Shown here in pieces: positions 24,827 to 34,849 of a DNA stretch of 64,000 bases. The notes beneath the pieces are model-generated. The model made no database searches, was not told the DNA's origin, and saw only the letters and a list, made by a program, of their open reading frames with translations. The position numbers and the translations under genes are program-made. The DNA is taken from assembly GCA_004843165.1 (NCBI GenBank), contig CP039459.1, positions 437,501 through 501,500 of the forward strand, written 5' to 3'. Position 1 is the stretch's first letter. Each line of letters starts with the position of its first letter. This DNA comes from Acetobacteraceae bacterium (GTDB lineage: Bacteria; Pseudomonadota; Alphaproteobacteria; Acetobacterales; Acetobacteraceae).

Positions 24827-25783
24827 ATGTTTCACCCAAAAACACTGCCCTTTTTACTGATGCCGATATTCTGTTTTCCCTCGGCCTCATGGGCGCAAAT
24901 GACAACCAATTTAGACGCTCTTCCCGGCGGTGCGGCAGAGGCATCGCCAAGCCCTCGCCAAGCCCCACCTTCGGAAGCCGCTCCTGGTGGTTTTTCTAAC
25001 AACTACAATGCCAATAGCGGTGGTGAAAGCAGTGGAATCGTTTCTTCACAACAGGCACAACAAGCAGCAGATAATTTAGGTATTTCCTCAAATTACGCAG
25101 GAGCAGCCTTTCCAAAGAGGCAAGAGAACCCGCCCTCCGGTGAAAATTCTCCTCCCCTTGCACCTGCCCGGACGACACCGCCGGCCACTGCGGCACACCC
25201 TCCTTATGAAAAGGGAATTGTGTCTGTCAACAGAGCTGGCACAACAATTGTCCCCCGTATCCCTGCCAGCCCGCCACCTTTAATTTTAGCGCCGCCATTT
25301 CCAATTGTGCATCTGCATCCGCCTGTAGACCCCGATCCTGTTATTGCTGTCAAAGGCGCTATTTCAGACACGAGACCCTTAGCCAATTCTCTGGAGGGAA
25401 TCCGTATCGAATTTGCGCCTCTCAAAGAGGAAATGGATCAAGAAACCATTGATGCAATCTCACGCTTCGGATCGCATATGGCGCATAATCCAAATATCCG
25501 CTTAACCTTAGAAGGGTTTGCGGGCTCACAAGATGATGACCCTTCCCTTCCACGGCGGTTGGCTTTACAGCGGCTCTTAGAAATTCGCTCGCTTTTAATG
25601 CGTGCGGGGGTTGCTTCAACCCGGATTTATCCAAAAACGATCGGGACGCCCCGACCGAATACGCATGAAACCAATGGTCCTGCGGATCGTGTTGACATTT
25701 ATCCAGAGGAAAATCCTAACGAGCTTATTCCTGAAGATGATACACTCTCACGTGCCCAGAAAAACTATTCTTCGAAATCATAA
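24827..25783 (+). CDS. OmpA-family C-terminal domain protein with Pro-rich linker, exported
   Basis: About 318 aa from the ATG at 24827, which opens a clear signal peptide (MFHPKTLPFLLMPIF to SASWA-Q). The frame is open to 24746, but the extra 27 residues would spoil the signal. A low-complexity Pro/Ala/Ser region (about 30-150) leads into an OmpA-like peptidoglycan-binding domain: IRIEFAPLKEEMDQETID, LTLEGFAGSQDDD, LALQRLLEIRSLLMRAGV and ADRVDIYPEE. The TDxxG/RR ligand region is modified to DDPSLPRRLALQ. Likely periplasmic, cell-wall associated. No strong Shine-Dalgarno; TTGACT at about 24774 could be a promoter element. Confidence 0.75.
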   Translation: MFHPKTLPFLLMPIFCFPSASWAQMTTNLDALPGGAAEASPSPRQAPPSEAAPGGFSNNYNANSGGESSGIVSSQQAQQAADNLGISSNYAGAAFPKRQENPPSGENSPPLAPARTTPPATAAHPPYEKGIVSVNRAGTTIVPRIPASPPPLILAPPFPIVHLHPPVDPDPVIAVKGAISDTRPLANSLEGIRIEFAPLKEEMDQETIDAISRFGSHMAHNPNIRLTLEGFAGSQDDDPSLPRRLALQRLLEIRSLLMRAGVASTRIYPKTIGTPRPNTHETNGPADRVDIYPEENPNELIPEDDTLSRAQKNYSSKS

Positions 25784-25832
25784 ATCAGCCTTTTAAGCTG
25801 ACAAAACCAACAGATTGTCCTAATTAAAATCT

Positions 25833-27635
25833 ATGACCAATACGCCCCTTTCTCTTATTCGTAACTTTTCCATTATTGCCCATATCGACCACGGGAAATC
25901 GACCCTCGCCGATCGCTTGATTGAGGCCTGCGGTGCTTTGACCGCTAGAGAGATGAAAGGGCAAGTGCTCGACTCGATGGATCTTGAACAAGAGCGCGGC
26001 ATTACGATCAAAGCGCAAACCGTTCGCCTGACCTATCCCGCCAAAGATGGCAAAACCTATATTCTTAATCTCATGGACACCCCAGGCCATGTTGATTTTG
26101 CCTATGAGGTCAGCCGTTCTTTAGCCGCTTGCGAAGGGTCCCTCTTAGTCGTTGATGCCTCTCAAGGGGTCGAAGCGCAAACAATGGCCAATGTCTATCA
26201 GGCGATTGATGCGGATCACGAGATCATTCCCGTTCTAAACAAAGTTGACTTACCCGCAGCAGATGTTCCTAAAACAAAAGAACAAATTGAAGACATGGTT
26301 GGTATTGATGCCGATAACGCTGTTGAAGTAAGCGCTAAAACCGGTCTGAATATTGGGGCTGTTCTCGAAGCTTTGGTTCACCGTTTACCGCCGCCAACAG
26401 GAGATGAGAATGCACCCCTGAAAGCCTTGCTGGTAGATAGCTGGTATGATTCCTATCTTGGCGTGATTACGCTTATCCGTATTAAAGAAGGCACAATCCA
26501 TAAAGGCGATACAATCCGTATGATGGAAACAGGAGCCACCTATCGTGTGGATCAATTAGGGGTTTTCCAACCGAAAATCACCCCTGTTGATACGCTAGGC
26601 CCTGGGGAAATTGGCTTTATTAATGCGGCGATCAAAACAGTGGCTGATTGTAATGTCGGGGATACAATTACACTGGATAAAAATCCTGCCAAAGAAATGC
26701 TACCGGGATTTAAACCTTCTGTGCCCGTTGTCTGGTGTGGTCTTTTCCCAGTGGATGCGGATGATTTTGAACATTTGCGTGATTCTCTTGGGAAGCTCCG
26801 TCTGAATGATGCCTCTTTCCATTTTGAAGCGGAAACTTCCGCCGCTCTAGGTTTGGGTTTTCGCTGTGGCTTCTTAGGATTGTTGCATCTTGAAATTATT
26901 CAAGAACGCCTCTCCCGTGAGTTTGATCTAAATCTTATCGCTACGGCCCCTTCAGTCATCTATCATGTCTATAAAACAGATGGAGAGGTTGAACATGTCC
27001 ATAATCCTGCGGACATGCCAGATCCTGTCCGGATTGAAATGATTGAAGAACCTTGGATTAAAGCCAATATTCTTGTTCCAGATGAGTATCTTGGTGCCGT
27101 CTTAAAACTTTGCAGTGAGCGTCGTGGCATTCAGATGGATCTCACCTATGTGGGAACACGGGCTTTGGCTGTTTACCGCCTGCCATTGAACGAAGTGGTG
27201 TTTGATTTTTACGATAAGTTAAAATCACTCACACGTGGTTATGCTTCTTTTGACTATCAAATGGATGGGTATGAAGAGGGAGATTTGGTCAAAATTTCCA
27301 TCCTTGTAAATCAAGAACCTGTTGATGCCCTTTCCTTTATCGCCCATCGGAGCGCCTCGGATATGCGTGGTCGTGCCATTTGCGCCAAATTAAAAGAGCT
27401 TATTCCACGTCAGCTCTTTAAAATCGCTATTCAAGCGGCTATCGGCTCACGTATCATTGCCCGTGAAACGGTCGGGGCCCTTTCAAAAGATGTTACCGCA
27501 AAATGTTATGGCGGTGACGTTTCGAGAAAGCGTAAATTGCTCGAAAAACAAAAAGAGGGTAAAAAACGCATGCGCCAATTTGGTAAAGTCGAAATTCCTC
27601 AGACGGCCTTTTTAGCGGCGCTTAAAATCGACTAA
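25833..27635 (+). CDS. lepA: elongation factor 4 (LepA)
   Basis: 600 aa, full length. Ribosome-associated GTPase. G1 is [17 protein letters not shown]3 is DTPGHVDF, and G4 is NKVDLP. The EF-G-like domains II, III and V follow, and the LepA-specific C-terminal domain ends with [19 protein letters not shown]. The ATG is at 25833 with no obvious Shine-Dalgarno. It is followed 8 bases later by a glycosyltransferase-like gene. Confidence 0.97.
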   Translation: MTNTPLSLIRNFSIIAHIDHGKSTLADRLIEACGALTAREMKGQVLDSMDLEQERGITIKAQTVRLTYPAKDGKTYILNLMDTPGHVDFAYEVSRSLAACEGSLLVVDASQGVEAQTMANVYQAIDADHEIIPVLNKVDLPAADVPKTKEQIEDMVGIDADNAVEVSAKTGLNIGAVLEALVHRLPPPTGDENAPLKALLVDSWYDSYLGVITLIRIKEGTIHKGDTIRMMETGATYRVDQLGVFQPKITPVDTLGPGEIGFINAAIKTVADCNVGDTITLDKNPAKEMLPGFKPSVPVVWCGLFPVDADDFEHLRDSLGKLRLNDASFHFEAETSAALGLGFRCGFLGLLHLEIIQERLSREFDLNLIATAPSVIYHVYKTDGEVEHVHNPADMPDPVRIEMIEEPWIKANILVPDEYLGAVLKLCSERRGIQMDLTYVGTRALAVYRLPLNEVVFDFYDKLKSLTRGYASFDYQMDGYEEGDLVKISILVNQEPVDALSFIAHRSASDMRGRAICAKLKELIPRQLFKIAIQAAIGSRIIARETVGALSKDVTAKCYGGDVSRKRKLLEKQKEGKKRMRQFGKVEIPQTAFLAALKID

Positions 27636-27643
27636 GGATATTT

Positions 27644-28975
27644 ATGTCAGCGCAGTCTTCTGAAAATTTATCTTCTTCAAAGGCTGTGCTGCTTTGTCTT
27701 GGGAAATATCATCGGCTTGAAGCCCTCGAATATTGGCTGGCGCATCATTTAGCCTTTGGCATGACAATCTTCATTTCTTTTTTAGAAGAGCTAGAGGATA
27801 TGAAGACATGCCAAGATCTTTTAAAAATTCTTTCCAAAAGATTTCCAATTGAGATTTTAGATGTAGAATTAGATGCGGAAAAAACGGAAGAACTTTTTTA
27901 TCAAATAGCAAAAGAAAAAGATTTTTCCTTTGCCCTACGCCTCGCATTGGATGAGTTTTTTCTTCCTGACTTGCTTGAAACTAAGGCGCAGATTTCAGAG
28001 CATTATGGCCTGCCAGCGCTTAAAATCCCTTACCGGCATTGTGGGCTTTCTGGTCATAATCCGCATGACATTTTAAAACTTGGCCTTAATCCCCGTCTTT
28101 ATTACACAAAAATGACAGACGGCACGTTTATTCCTGATACGGAAGGACGTTTTCTCTGTGCGCTCGAGAAAAATCTCGAAACTTTTCCGGTAAATTTACA
28201 GCATGCCGGTATCTTACATGATGCCGCAGGCAGTTCTTTGTCCGAGGCAGCAAGAAAATTTTTCGATCAGGGAACGCTTAAAATCCCATCCCACCCCACC
28301 CCCTTTAAAGTCGAAGAAATTATCGCCACCATGTGGCAGGATATTCTTTCGCATTATCTCATCACAGAGAAAAAATTTCCGCTCTGGCTTTGCTTTCCCC
28401 CTGCGACACTTTCATGGCATTTCCTCGAAATTTCCCAAGACAAATTTTTAGGCATTCATCATCAGACACAGGAACTCTGTGCCATACCCAATATCGAAGG
28501 CACCCATTATTCCCGCCTCCTCCTCGCAAAAAAAGAAGTTAATTCCCAAAAAACCGAAGGCTGGCTCTGTCTTTTTGATCCTGCTCCCTTTTCTTTTCTT
28601 CCTTTCAAAGAAATCAATAGCAGAACACCTGCCTTGCCTGTTGAAATCGAAACCGATCAACAAACATGTCACCTTAAAAACGCTTTTACCCAGACAAAAA
28701 TTACCTTTCAGAATCAAACGGATTTCGTCCTGAAAAAAATAGCAAAACGTGACCTGCCTTATCCGCTGGCGGCTTTAGATCAGTTAATTTTTAGAGGAAA
28801 AGAACTCCCTGTTCAAAAGCACCTGCTTGACGGTTTTCCAGCCCCGCCCGTAACAGCTTTATGGGCGCTAATGACACGCCCGGAGTTTTTTGACTCAAAT
28901 GAGTCTCTTTCTTTATTTTCTCTGTTAAAAGCTTTGCTAAGCAATGAAAAATCTTTTCCCCTGCCCGCCAAATAA
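27644..28975 (+). CDS. glycosyltransferase-like protein (GT2_4/GT92-type)
   Basis: 443 aa, cytoplasmic by sequence. The N-terminus KAVLLCLGKYHRLEALEYWLAHHLAFGMTIFIS matches the start of Glyco_tranf_2_4-type proteins (KNE..L.EWL.YH...GF). A DEFFLPD motif (about 105-111) stands where these enzymes have the DxDEF metal site, but the first Asp is missing (ALRLALDEFF). The C-terminal half is unassigned. AAGGA lies upstream of the ATG and lepA ends 8 bases earlier. A degenerate or diverged transferase; acceptor unknown. Confidence 0.55.
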   Translation: MSAQSSENLSSSKAVLLCLGKYHRLEALEYWLAHHLAFGMTIFISFLEELEDMKTCQDLLKILSKRFPIEILDVELDAEKTEELFYQIAKEKDFSFALRLALDEFFLPDLLETKAQISEHYGLPALKIPYRHCGLSGHNPHDILKLGLNPRLYYTKMTDGTFIPDTEGRFLCALEKNLETFPVNLQHAGILHDAAGSSLSEAARKFFDQGTLKIPSHPTPFKVEEIIATMWQDILSHYLITEKKFPLWLCFPPATLSWHFLEISQDKFLGIHHQTQELCAIPNIEGTHYSRLLLAKKEVNSQKTEGWLCLFDPAPFSFLPFKEINSRTPALPVEIETDQQTCHLKNAFTQTKITFQNQTDFVLKKIAKRDLPYPLAALDQLIFRGKELPVQKHLLDGFPAPPVTALWALMTRPEFFDSNESLSLFSLLKALLSNEKSFPLPAK

Positions 28976-28993
28976 GAGAGCTGATATTTTAAA

Positions 28994-30331
28994 ATGAATT
29001 GGTTTACCCAAACGCTTAATAACTATTTCGAAATTAACGAACGGGGCTCGACCATTTCTCGGGAAATCATGGCAGGTATTATGATTTTCGCAGCAATGGC
29101 CTATATTATGGCGGTCAATCCAACAATCATGGCAAGTGCAGGATTGCCAAAAGAAGCCATGATTATTACAACCATTGCCGGCACCGTTGTTGGCACTTTA
29201 CTCATGGCGCTTTGGGCACGTCTTCCGATTGTGCTTGCGCCGGCAATGAGCAGCAATGTTGTCTTTGCCAATGTCATCGTGCAAGGCAGCCATGTCACGC
29301 CCTATGTTGCCTTTTCCGTTGTCATTATCAGTGGACTACTCTTTACTTTAGCTTCGCTAACCTCTTTAAGACGTAAAATTGTTGAGAATTTTCCTGCGCC
29401 GATTATTCTTGGCATCCAATTAGCCATCGGTGCCTTTATTGCGCGCCTTGGCCTTATTATTGCAGGGATCGTTACCTCCAGCGACCATGGGATGAGTTTT
29501 GGAAAACTCTCTCAACCGACCGTCATTCTGGAGCTCATCGCCATGGGCATTGCGATTATTTGCATGTTGAAAAAACGAGCTTCCGGCCTGTTGCTCCTTA
29601 TTGCTGCCATCACGATTTCCGGCCTTTTTATCCCGGGTATAGATGGCCAGCCTTTTACCCATTTTTCAGGAAAAATTTGGGCACTTCCTCACTATCCAAC
29701 CGAATTTATTGCCCCCTTTGATTTTAAAGGTTATTTCGATGCGCTTGGGCTCATGATTCCTGTCACGCTTTACTTGCTTCTCAATGATTTTTTTGATGCT
29801 TCGGGGACATTGATCAGCGTGGCGAGCCGAGCAGGACTTTGCGGCACTAAAAAACATCCAACGCTGGATTCCAAGGCCTATATTTGCGATGGTGCTGCCA
29901 GCGTCGTCGGCGCAGTCCTTGGCACCTCTACTGTTTCTGCCTATGTCGAAAGCGCTACCGGTGTCGAGGCCGGCGGACGAACAGGCTTAACGGCGGCAAC
30001 GACAGCCTTCTTGTTCCTAATTTCTGTGCTTTTTTGGCCTTTACTTATTTGCATTCCAGCCCTCGCAACGGCCCCTTTGCTGGTAATGGTTGGCATTGCC
30101 ATGATGGGGTCTGCCCAAAATTTGCCAAAAGATATAGCAGATGCTTCTGTGCCGCTTTTAATGATTTTATTGGCCGCTGTGACAGGGGATTTTATGATGA
30201 CCCTCACATGCGGTATGATTCTCTATACAACGATACAGCTCTTTTTTAAGCGTTATCATAAAATTACCCCAACCTTGTTGGGACTTGATCTGGTCTTTAT
30301 TCTTTATCTCGTTCTGCATAATTTTCTTTAA
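28994..30331 (+). CDS. NCS2-family nucleobase permease (AzgA/YicO-like)
   Basis: 445 aa, about 12-14 membrane segments. Hallmarks are EIMAGIMIFAAMAYIMAVNP, LAPAMSSNVVFANV and SVASRAGLCG, then the STVSAYVESATGVEAGGRTG substrate motif. Predicted purine (guanine/hypoxanthine/adenine) proton symporter. It could work with the secreted nucleoside hydrolase at the start of the window, which releases bases, though they are far apart. Followed closely by the TusA-like gene. Confidence 0.9.
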   Translation: MNWFTQTLNNYFEINERGSTISREIMAGIMIFAAMAYIMAVNPTIMASAGLPKEAMIITTIAGTVVGTLLMALWARLPIVLAPAMSSNVVFANVIVQGSHVTPYVAFSVVIISGLLFTLASLTSLRRKIVENFPAPIILGIQLAIGAFIARLGLIIAGIVTSSDHGMSFGKLSQPTVILELIAMGIAIICMLKKRASGLLLLIAAITISGLFIPGIDGQPFTHFSGKIWALPHYPTEFIAPFDFKGYFDALGLMIPVTLYLLLNDFFDASGTLISVASRAGLCGTKKHPTLDSKAYICDGAASVVGAVLGTSTVSAYVESATGVEAGGRTGLTAATTAFLFLISVLFWPLLICIPALATAPLLVMVGIAMMGSAQNLPKDIADASVPLLMILLAAVTGDFMMTLTCGMILYTTIQLFFKRYHKITPTLLGLDLVFILYLVLHNFL

Positions 30332-30346
30332 AAGGCTGAAATTGCT

Positions 30347-30577
30347 TTGACAGAAAAATCTCCCCTCGACCTGCGCCATTTATCCTGCCCGCTTCCCTTT
30401 GTGCATCTTCATCGTGCGATGCGTAAATTATCGCCCCAAGAAAATTTAGAGACGATTGTTGCCACAGGCACAACCTCTGATGATATGATAGGATGGGCTG
30501 AAAAAATGGGGTATTGTGCCGTACTTTTAGAAAAAAACACGCAAGAATCTCATTTTATTTTAAAGCAAAAATCTTAA
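30347..30577 (+). CDS. TusA/SirA-family sulfur carrier protein
   Basis: 76 aa, TTG start at 30347 (AAAGG about 11 bases upstream). The LDLRHLSCPLPFVHLHRAM segment contains the CPxP-type active cysteine (C14), and the TTSDDMIGWAEKMGY segment matches the family SDL..W....G block. Such proteins pass persulfide sulfur to tRNA or cofactor synthesis. Lies 15 bases after the NCS2 permease and may share its transcript. Confidence 0.8.
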   Translation: MTEKSPLDLRHLSCPLPFVHLHRAMRKLSPQENLETIVATGTTSDDMIGWAEKMGYCAVLLEKNTQESHFILKQKS

Positions 30578-30703
30578 AACATGGCTTTAGAACGTAAAAT
30601 TACCCTATAAAGACTATGTCTTAAAACCAGTTTTTACTTTATATCTTTTTAGGGCATTGCCCCTTCTTGTGATTTTTTTCTCTTTGAAAAGAGTAATCCT
30701 TCT

Positions 30704-30973
30704 ATGACGGAGAACGTTTCTGTAATGACCGATGTCGCTTCCTTCTCTTTTGAAGAGGCTCTCAAAGAACTCGAAATTATCGTAGCAAAATTAGAAAACG
30801 GGCAGATGAAACTCCAAGATGCCGTTGATGCTTATGAACGTGGTTCCGCCCTGAGAAAACATTGTGAAAAACAACTTGAAGCTGCGGAGAGCCGACTAAC
30901 CGTCATGACGGAAAATGACCGTAAAATGGAAAAAAATACAAAAGCCGACCCAGATACGGCTCTGGAAATATAG
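30704..30973 (+). CDS. xseB: exodeoxyribonuclease VII small subunit
   Basis: 89 aa. FSFEEALKELEIIVAKLENGQMKLQDAVDAYERGSALRKHCEKQLEAAE is the family signature. It forms ExoVII with XseA, which is not in this window. The ATG at 30704 is used; the ATG at 30725, with GGAG upstream, is an alternative that removes MTENVSV. First gene of a probable xseB-ispA-dxs-tlyA operon. Confidence 0.92.
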   Translation: MTENVSVMTDVASFSFEEALKELEIIVAKLENGQMKLQDAVDAYERGSALRKHCEKQLEAAESRLTVMTENDRKMEKNTKADPDTALEI

Positions 30974-30987
30974 GGGGATATTTTTAA

Positions 30988-31896
30988 ATGACATCTGCGA
31001 CAGATCTTCTCAAAACAGCCATTGAAACAGAGGCAAATGCGGTTGAAGAAACCCTTCAACACCTCATTCCTCTTTTAAAGAATAGTGGCAAGCTCACAGA
31101 GGCAATGCGCTATGCCGTTTTAGGCGCAGGCAAACGCCTACGTGCCTTTTTAGCTGTCACAGGAAGCCGTCTCTTAGGCCAATCTGTTGAAACAGCTTTA
31201 AGAGTGGGTGCCGCCATTGAATGTGTTCATGCTTATTCTCTCATTCATGATGATCTCCCTTGCATGGATGATGATGATTTACGCCGTGGCAAACCCTCCA
31301 CCCATATTCAATATGGCGATGCGCTTGCGCTTCTGGCCGGAGATTCTCTTCAAACCAGTGCTTTTGAAATTCTGCTCGAAAAGGCAACCTCTCCCTCTGC
31401 CGAAATTCGCAGTGAACTTGCACTAGGTCTCAGCCGTGCCTCCGGTGTCAATGGGATGGCCGGCGGACAGGTTTTAGATATTGAAGGTGAAAAAAAATCT
31501 CTCAATATTGACCAAATCCGTCAAATCCATGCAATGAAAACAGGTGCATTGATCCGTTTCTCTGCTGAGGCAGGTGCCATCATCGCCGGACTTTCCCAAG
31601 ACAATCCCAAGCGCCAAGCACTATTTGCATATGGCAAACATCTTGGGACGGCCTTTCAGATTGCGGATGATATTCTCGATGCCACGGGAACGGCCGAAGA
31701 AATTGGCAAGACAGCCGGCAAAGATGCCGCTTCTGGAAAATCCACCTATATTTCTTGCCTAGGACTTGACGGCGCACGGGAAGAAGCGCGCCGTGTTATG
31801 CATGAAGCCATTAAGGCCCTTGAGGTTTTTGAAGATTCGAAAGAAGTTCACCTCCTTTCAGCCTTTGCGCATTATGTTATTGAGCGTCAAAACTAA
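30988..31896 (+). CDS. ispA: farnesyl diphosphate synthase (polyprenyl synthetase)
   Basis: 302 aa. Condenses IPP with DMAPP/GPP to farnesyl-PP. The first aspartate-rich motif is [15 protein letters not shown] (about 87-101), the second is QIADDILD (about 222-229), and KTGALIRFS is present. The ATG has GGGGGAT upstream. The xseB-ispA-dxs order is conserved in proteobacteria and couples prenyl synthesis with the MEP pathway. Confidence 0.95.
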   Translation: MTSATDLLKTAIETEANAVEETLQHLIPLLKNSGKLTEAMRYAVLGAGKRLRAFLAVTGSRLLGQSVETALRVGAAIECVHAYSLIHDDLPCMDDDDLRRGKPSTHIQYGDALALLAGDSLQTSAFEILLEKATSPSAEIRSELALGLSRASGVNGMAGGQVLDIEGEKKSLNIDQIRQIHAMKTGALIRFSAEAGAIIAGLSQDNPKRQALFAYGKHLGTAFQIADDILDATGTAEEIGKTAGKDAASGKSTYISCLGLDGAREEARRVMHEAIKALEVFEDSKEVHLLSAFAHYVIERQN

Positions 31897-31915
31897 TCGG
31901 ATACTGTATAAAGAC

Positions 31916-33886
31916 ATGAATAAATCTTCTTCCATTCCCACTTGGGGACGTTTCCCTCAGCTTGATAAGATAACAGATCCGAGTCTTCTTCGAGCACTTT
32001 CTCCGGCAGAACTTCAAGAAGTTGCCGATGAATTACGGGCGGAAACAATTGATGCGGTTTCCTCCACGGGGGGGCATCTCGGTGCCTCTCTAGGAGTTGT
32101 CGAGCTGACCGTTGCCCTTCATGCTGTTTTTAATACACCTGAAGATCGTGTCGTCTGGGATGTTGGTCATCAAACCTATCCGCATAAAATCCTCACAGGC
32201 AGAAGAGAGCGTATCCGTACGCTTCGCCAGCCGGGTGGCCTTTCCGGCTTTACCCGCCGTTCCGAAAGCGAATATGATCCTTTTGGCGCTGCGCACTCCT
32301 CTACCTCAATTTCTGCAGCGCTTGGCATGGCTGTCGCCCATAGAATTATTGCCAAAAATGATCCCAAAGCCCAACCAGATTATAGCAAACGCCATACGGT
32401 TGCCGTTATCGGTGATGGCTCTATCTCTGCCGGTATGGCGTATGAGGCGCTCAATAATGCCGGTGCTCTCGAAGATGATGCCAGCCAGCTCATTGTTATT
32501 TTAAATGACAATGAAATGTCGATTGCGCCCCCTGTTGGTGCCATGTCGAACTATTTAACGCAGCTAATTTCCTCCCGCCCTTATTTTAGCCTCAGAGACC
32601 TTGGAAGTCGTATCGCCAAACGTCTCCCCGGCCCATTGGAACGTACAGCCAAAAAAGCCGAAGAATATGCCAGGGGCTTTATTTCTGGCGGCACTTTGTT
32701 CGAAGAGCTCGGTTTTTATTATGTCGGCCCTGTCAATGGACATGATATGGGATCTCTTGTCGGGATCTTAAAAAATCTCCGGGACAGCAAAAAACGTGGG
32801 CCTATCCTTTTGCATATCGTGACGGAAAAAGGCCGCGGCTACAAACCTGCTGAAGAGGCAGGCGATAAATATCATGCTGTTGGCAAATTTGATGTCAAAA
32901 CAGGTATTATTCAAAAAACAAAACAGACCGTTCCGACCTACACCAATATTTTTACCCAAGAGCTTCTCAATCTTGGACAAGAAGATAAAAAAGTTGTTGC
33001 CATTACGGCCGCAATGCCTTCTGGAACCGGTCTGACTGAATTTGCCAAAAAATTCCCGGAACGTTTTTTTGATGTCGGCATTGCCGAACAGCATGCTGTA
33101 ACCTTTTCAGCAGGTCTAGCTACCGAGGGCTTAAAACCTTTCTGCTGCATTTATTCCACTTTCCTCCAGCGGGCCTTTGATCAGGTTATGCATGATGTGG
33201 CCTTACAGTCCCTTCCTGTGCGCTTTATGGTAGACCGTGCCGGCCTTGTCGGAGCCGATGGCGCAACCCATGCGGGTTCTTTTGATCTTAATTATCTTTG
33301 CTGCCTGCCAAATATGATTGTGATGGCACCTTCTGATGATGCCGAGCTGTTCAACATGACAAAAACAGCTTGGAGCATCAATGACAAGCCAAGTGCCGTA
33401 CGCTATCCTCGTGGCAATGCCCGTGGGGTTGCCCTACCAGACTCATCCGAAATTCTTGAAATCGGTAAAGGCCGCATTGTTTCCGGTGAAGATGAACAAG
33501 GCGGCGTTGCTATTTTAAGTCTCGGTTCAAGACTTTACGAAGCGGAAGCCGCTGCAGACTTACTACGCCAAGAAAATATTGCCGTCACGCTTGCAGATGC
33601 ACGCTTTGCTAAACCTGTCGATAAAGAGCTGATTGAAACTTTAGCCAAAAATCATAAAGTTTTCATTACGCTTGAAGAAGGCGCCGCAGGCGGTTTTGCC
33701 ATGCAGGTTGTCGTCCATCTCAGTGAAACATCTCTTTTAGACAAGATTGCCTTTAGACCGATCCACTTTCCCGATCGTTTCATCGATCACAATAACCCTG
33801 AAACGCAATATCAGGAGGCAGGTCTCTCTGCGGCGAATATCGTAAAAACGGCCAAGCAAGCCCTAAATGCAAAGAGCACAGGCTGA
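31916..33886 (+). CDS. dxs: 1-deoxy-D-xylulose-5-phosphate synthase
   Basis: 656 aa from the ATG at 31916, which starts the family-like [19 protein letters not shown]; the frame is open 50 codons further up, inside ispA, but that part is not conserved. Makes DXP from pyruvate and glyceraldehyde-3-P with TPP. TPP motif: [18 protein letters not shown]; transketolase centre: [18 protein letters not shown]; also [14 protein letters not shown]. It is TPP-dependent and so depends on the thiamine salvage operon in this window. Confidence 0.96.
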   Translation: MNKSSSIPTWGRFPQLDKITDPSLLRALSPAELQEVADELRAETIDAVSSTGGHLGASLGVVELTVALHAVFNTPEDRVVWDVGHQTYPHKILTGRRERIRTLRQPGGLSGFTRRSESEYDPFGAAHSSTSISAALGMAVAHRIIAKNDPKAQPDYSKRHTVAVIGDGSISAGMAYEALNNAGALEDDASQLIVILNDNEMSIAPPVGAMSNYLTQLISSRPYFSLRDLGSRIAKRLPGPLERTAKKAEEYARGFISGGTLFEELGFYYVGPVNGHDMGSLVGILKNLRDSKKRGPILLHIVTEKGRGYKPAEEAGDKYHAVGKFDVKTGIIQKTKQTVPTYTNIFTQELLNLGQEDKKVVAITAAMPSGTGLTEFAKKFPERFFDVGIAEQHAVTFSAGLATEGLKPFCCIYSTFLQRAFDQVMHDVALQSLPVRFMVDRAGLVGADGATHAGSFDLNYLCCLPNMIVMAPSDDAELFNMTKTAWSINDKPSAVRYPRGNARGVALPDSSEILEIGKGRIVSGEDEQGGVAILSLGSRLYEAEAAADLLRQENIAVTLADARFAKPVDKELIETLAKNHKVFITLEEGAAGGFAMQVVVHLSETSLLDKIAFRPIHFPDRFIDHNNPETQYQEAGLSAANIVKTAKQALNAKSTG

Positions 33887-33888
33887 CA

Positions 33889-34638
33889 ATGGCCAAAAAA
33901 AGAGTAGACCAGCTTCTAGCGGAACGTGGATTAGTGGAAAGCCGCACCCGTGCCCAAGCCCTTATTATGGCGGGGCTCGTCTATGAAGGGGAAAATAAAG
34001 AACATCCTGTTACCAAAGCAGGGCAAATGTTTCCCGAAACGGTGGTCTTGTCGGTCAAAGGCAAAGACCATCCTTGGGTCTCCCGTGGTGGGATGAAGCT
34101 GGCTCATGCGCTTGAAGCATTTAAGATTGATCCGAAAGACTGGATTGGTCTTGATGTCGGCTCCTCCACAGGCGGCTTTACAGATGTTCTCCTTCATCAT
34201 GGGGCAAAATATGTTTATGCCGTTGATGTCGGCACGGCGCAGCTTGCATGGAAATTACGGGATGATGACCGTGTGATCGTGCATGAACAAACCAATGCCC
34301 GCCATCTGACCAAGGAAATCATTCCAGACAGTCCCGATATTATTGTTTGCGATGCTAGTTTTATCAGTCTAAAAACCGTTCTTGCCGCTTCGCTGGATTT
34401 AGCGCATATCGGCACAATGCTGGTCGCATTGATTAAGCCGCAATTTGAGGCCAAACGTGAGGAAGTCGGTAAAAAAGGTGTCGTTCGGGATGAAAATGTC
34501 CATCAGCGTGTTTGTGAAGAAGTCAAAAATTGGCTTATCTCCGAGGGGAAATGGGACATTCAGGGCTTAACGGCCTCCCCTATTTTGGGACCTGAAGGCA
34601 ATAAAGAATTCCTGCTGGTCGCTCAAAAAATAGCTTAA
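33889..34638 (+). CDS. tlyA: TlyA-family rRNA 2'-O-methyltransferase
   Basis: 249 aa. N-terminal S4 RNA-binding domain (KKRVDQLLAERGLVESRTRAQALIMAG) and FtsJ-like Rossmann domain (LDVGSSTGGFTDVLL; DASFISLKTV). TlyA methylates 16S/23S rRNA in some bacteria; other members are called hemolysin-like. It starts 2 bases after the dxs stop, so it is the end of the isoprenoid operon. A terminator follows. Confidence 0.9.
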   Translation: MAKKRVDQLLAERGLVESRTRAQALIMAGLVYEGENKEHPVTKAGQMFPETVVLSVKGKDHPWVSRGGMKLAHALEAFKIDPKDWIGLDVGSSTGGFTDVLLHHGAKYVYAVDVGTAQLAWKLRDDDRVIVHEQTNARHLTKEIIPDSPDIIVCDASFISLKTVLAASLDLAHIGTMLVALIKPQFEAKREEVGKKGVVRDENVHQRVCEEVKNWLISEGKWDIQGLTASPILGPEGNKEFLLVAQKIA

Positions 34639-34670
34639 ATTTTAAATAGATTTCCGAATTTCTTAAAAAC

Positions 34671-34700
34671 AAAAAGGCAGCAATAAGCTGTCTTTTTTAA
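34671..34700 (+). terminator. intrinsic terminator after tlyA
   Basis: Stem AAAAGGCAGC/GCTGTCTTTT (one wobble) with loop AATAA and a following T-run at 34691-34698. Confidence 0.8.
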
Positions 34701-34849
34701 GCTTCTTTATTTTAAAATATTTTTTAAGCAATTTTGCTTTTTCATTAAAAATAAGCATAATCGCAAATAAAAATTGAATTTGGTGTTTTTAGCGCCATCG
34801 TCTATTTTAAACTTCTTTTCATTATATTTTTTAAGTTTATATCTTCCTT

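Noticed and set aside
31766-31915. Longer N-terminus for Dxs (50 extra codons)
   Set aside because: It overlaps the end of ispA in another frame and is not Dxs-like; the ATG at 31916 gives the normal protein.
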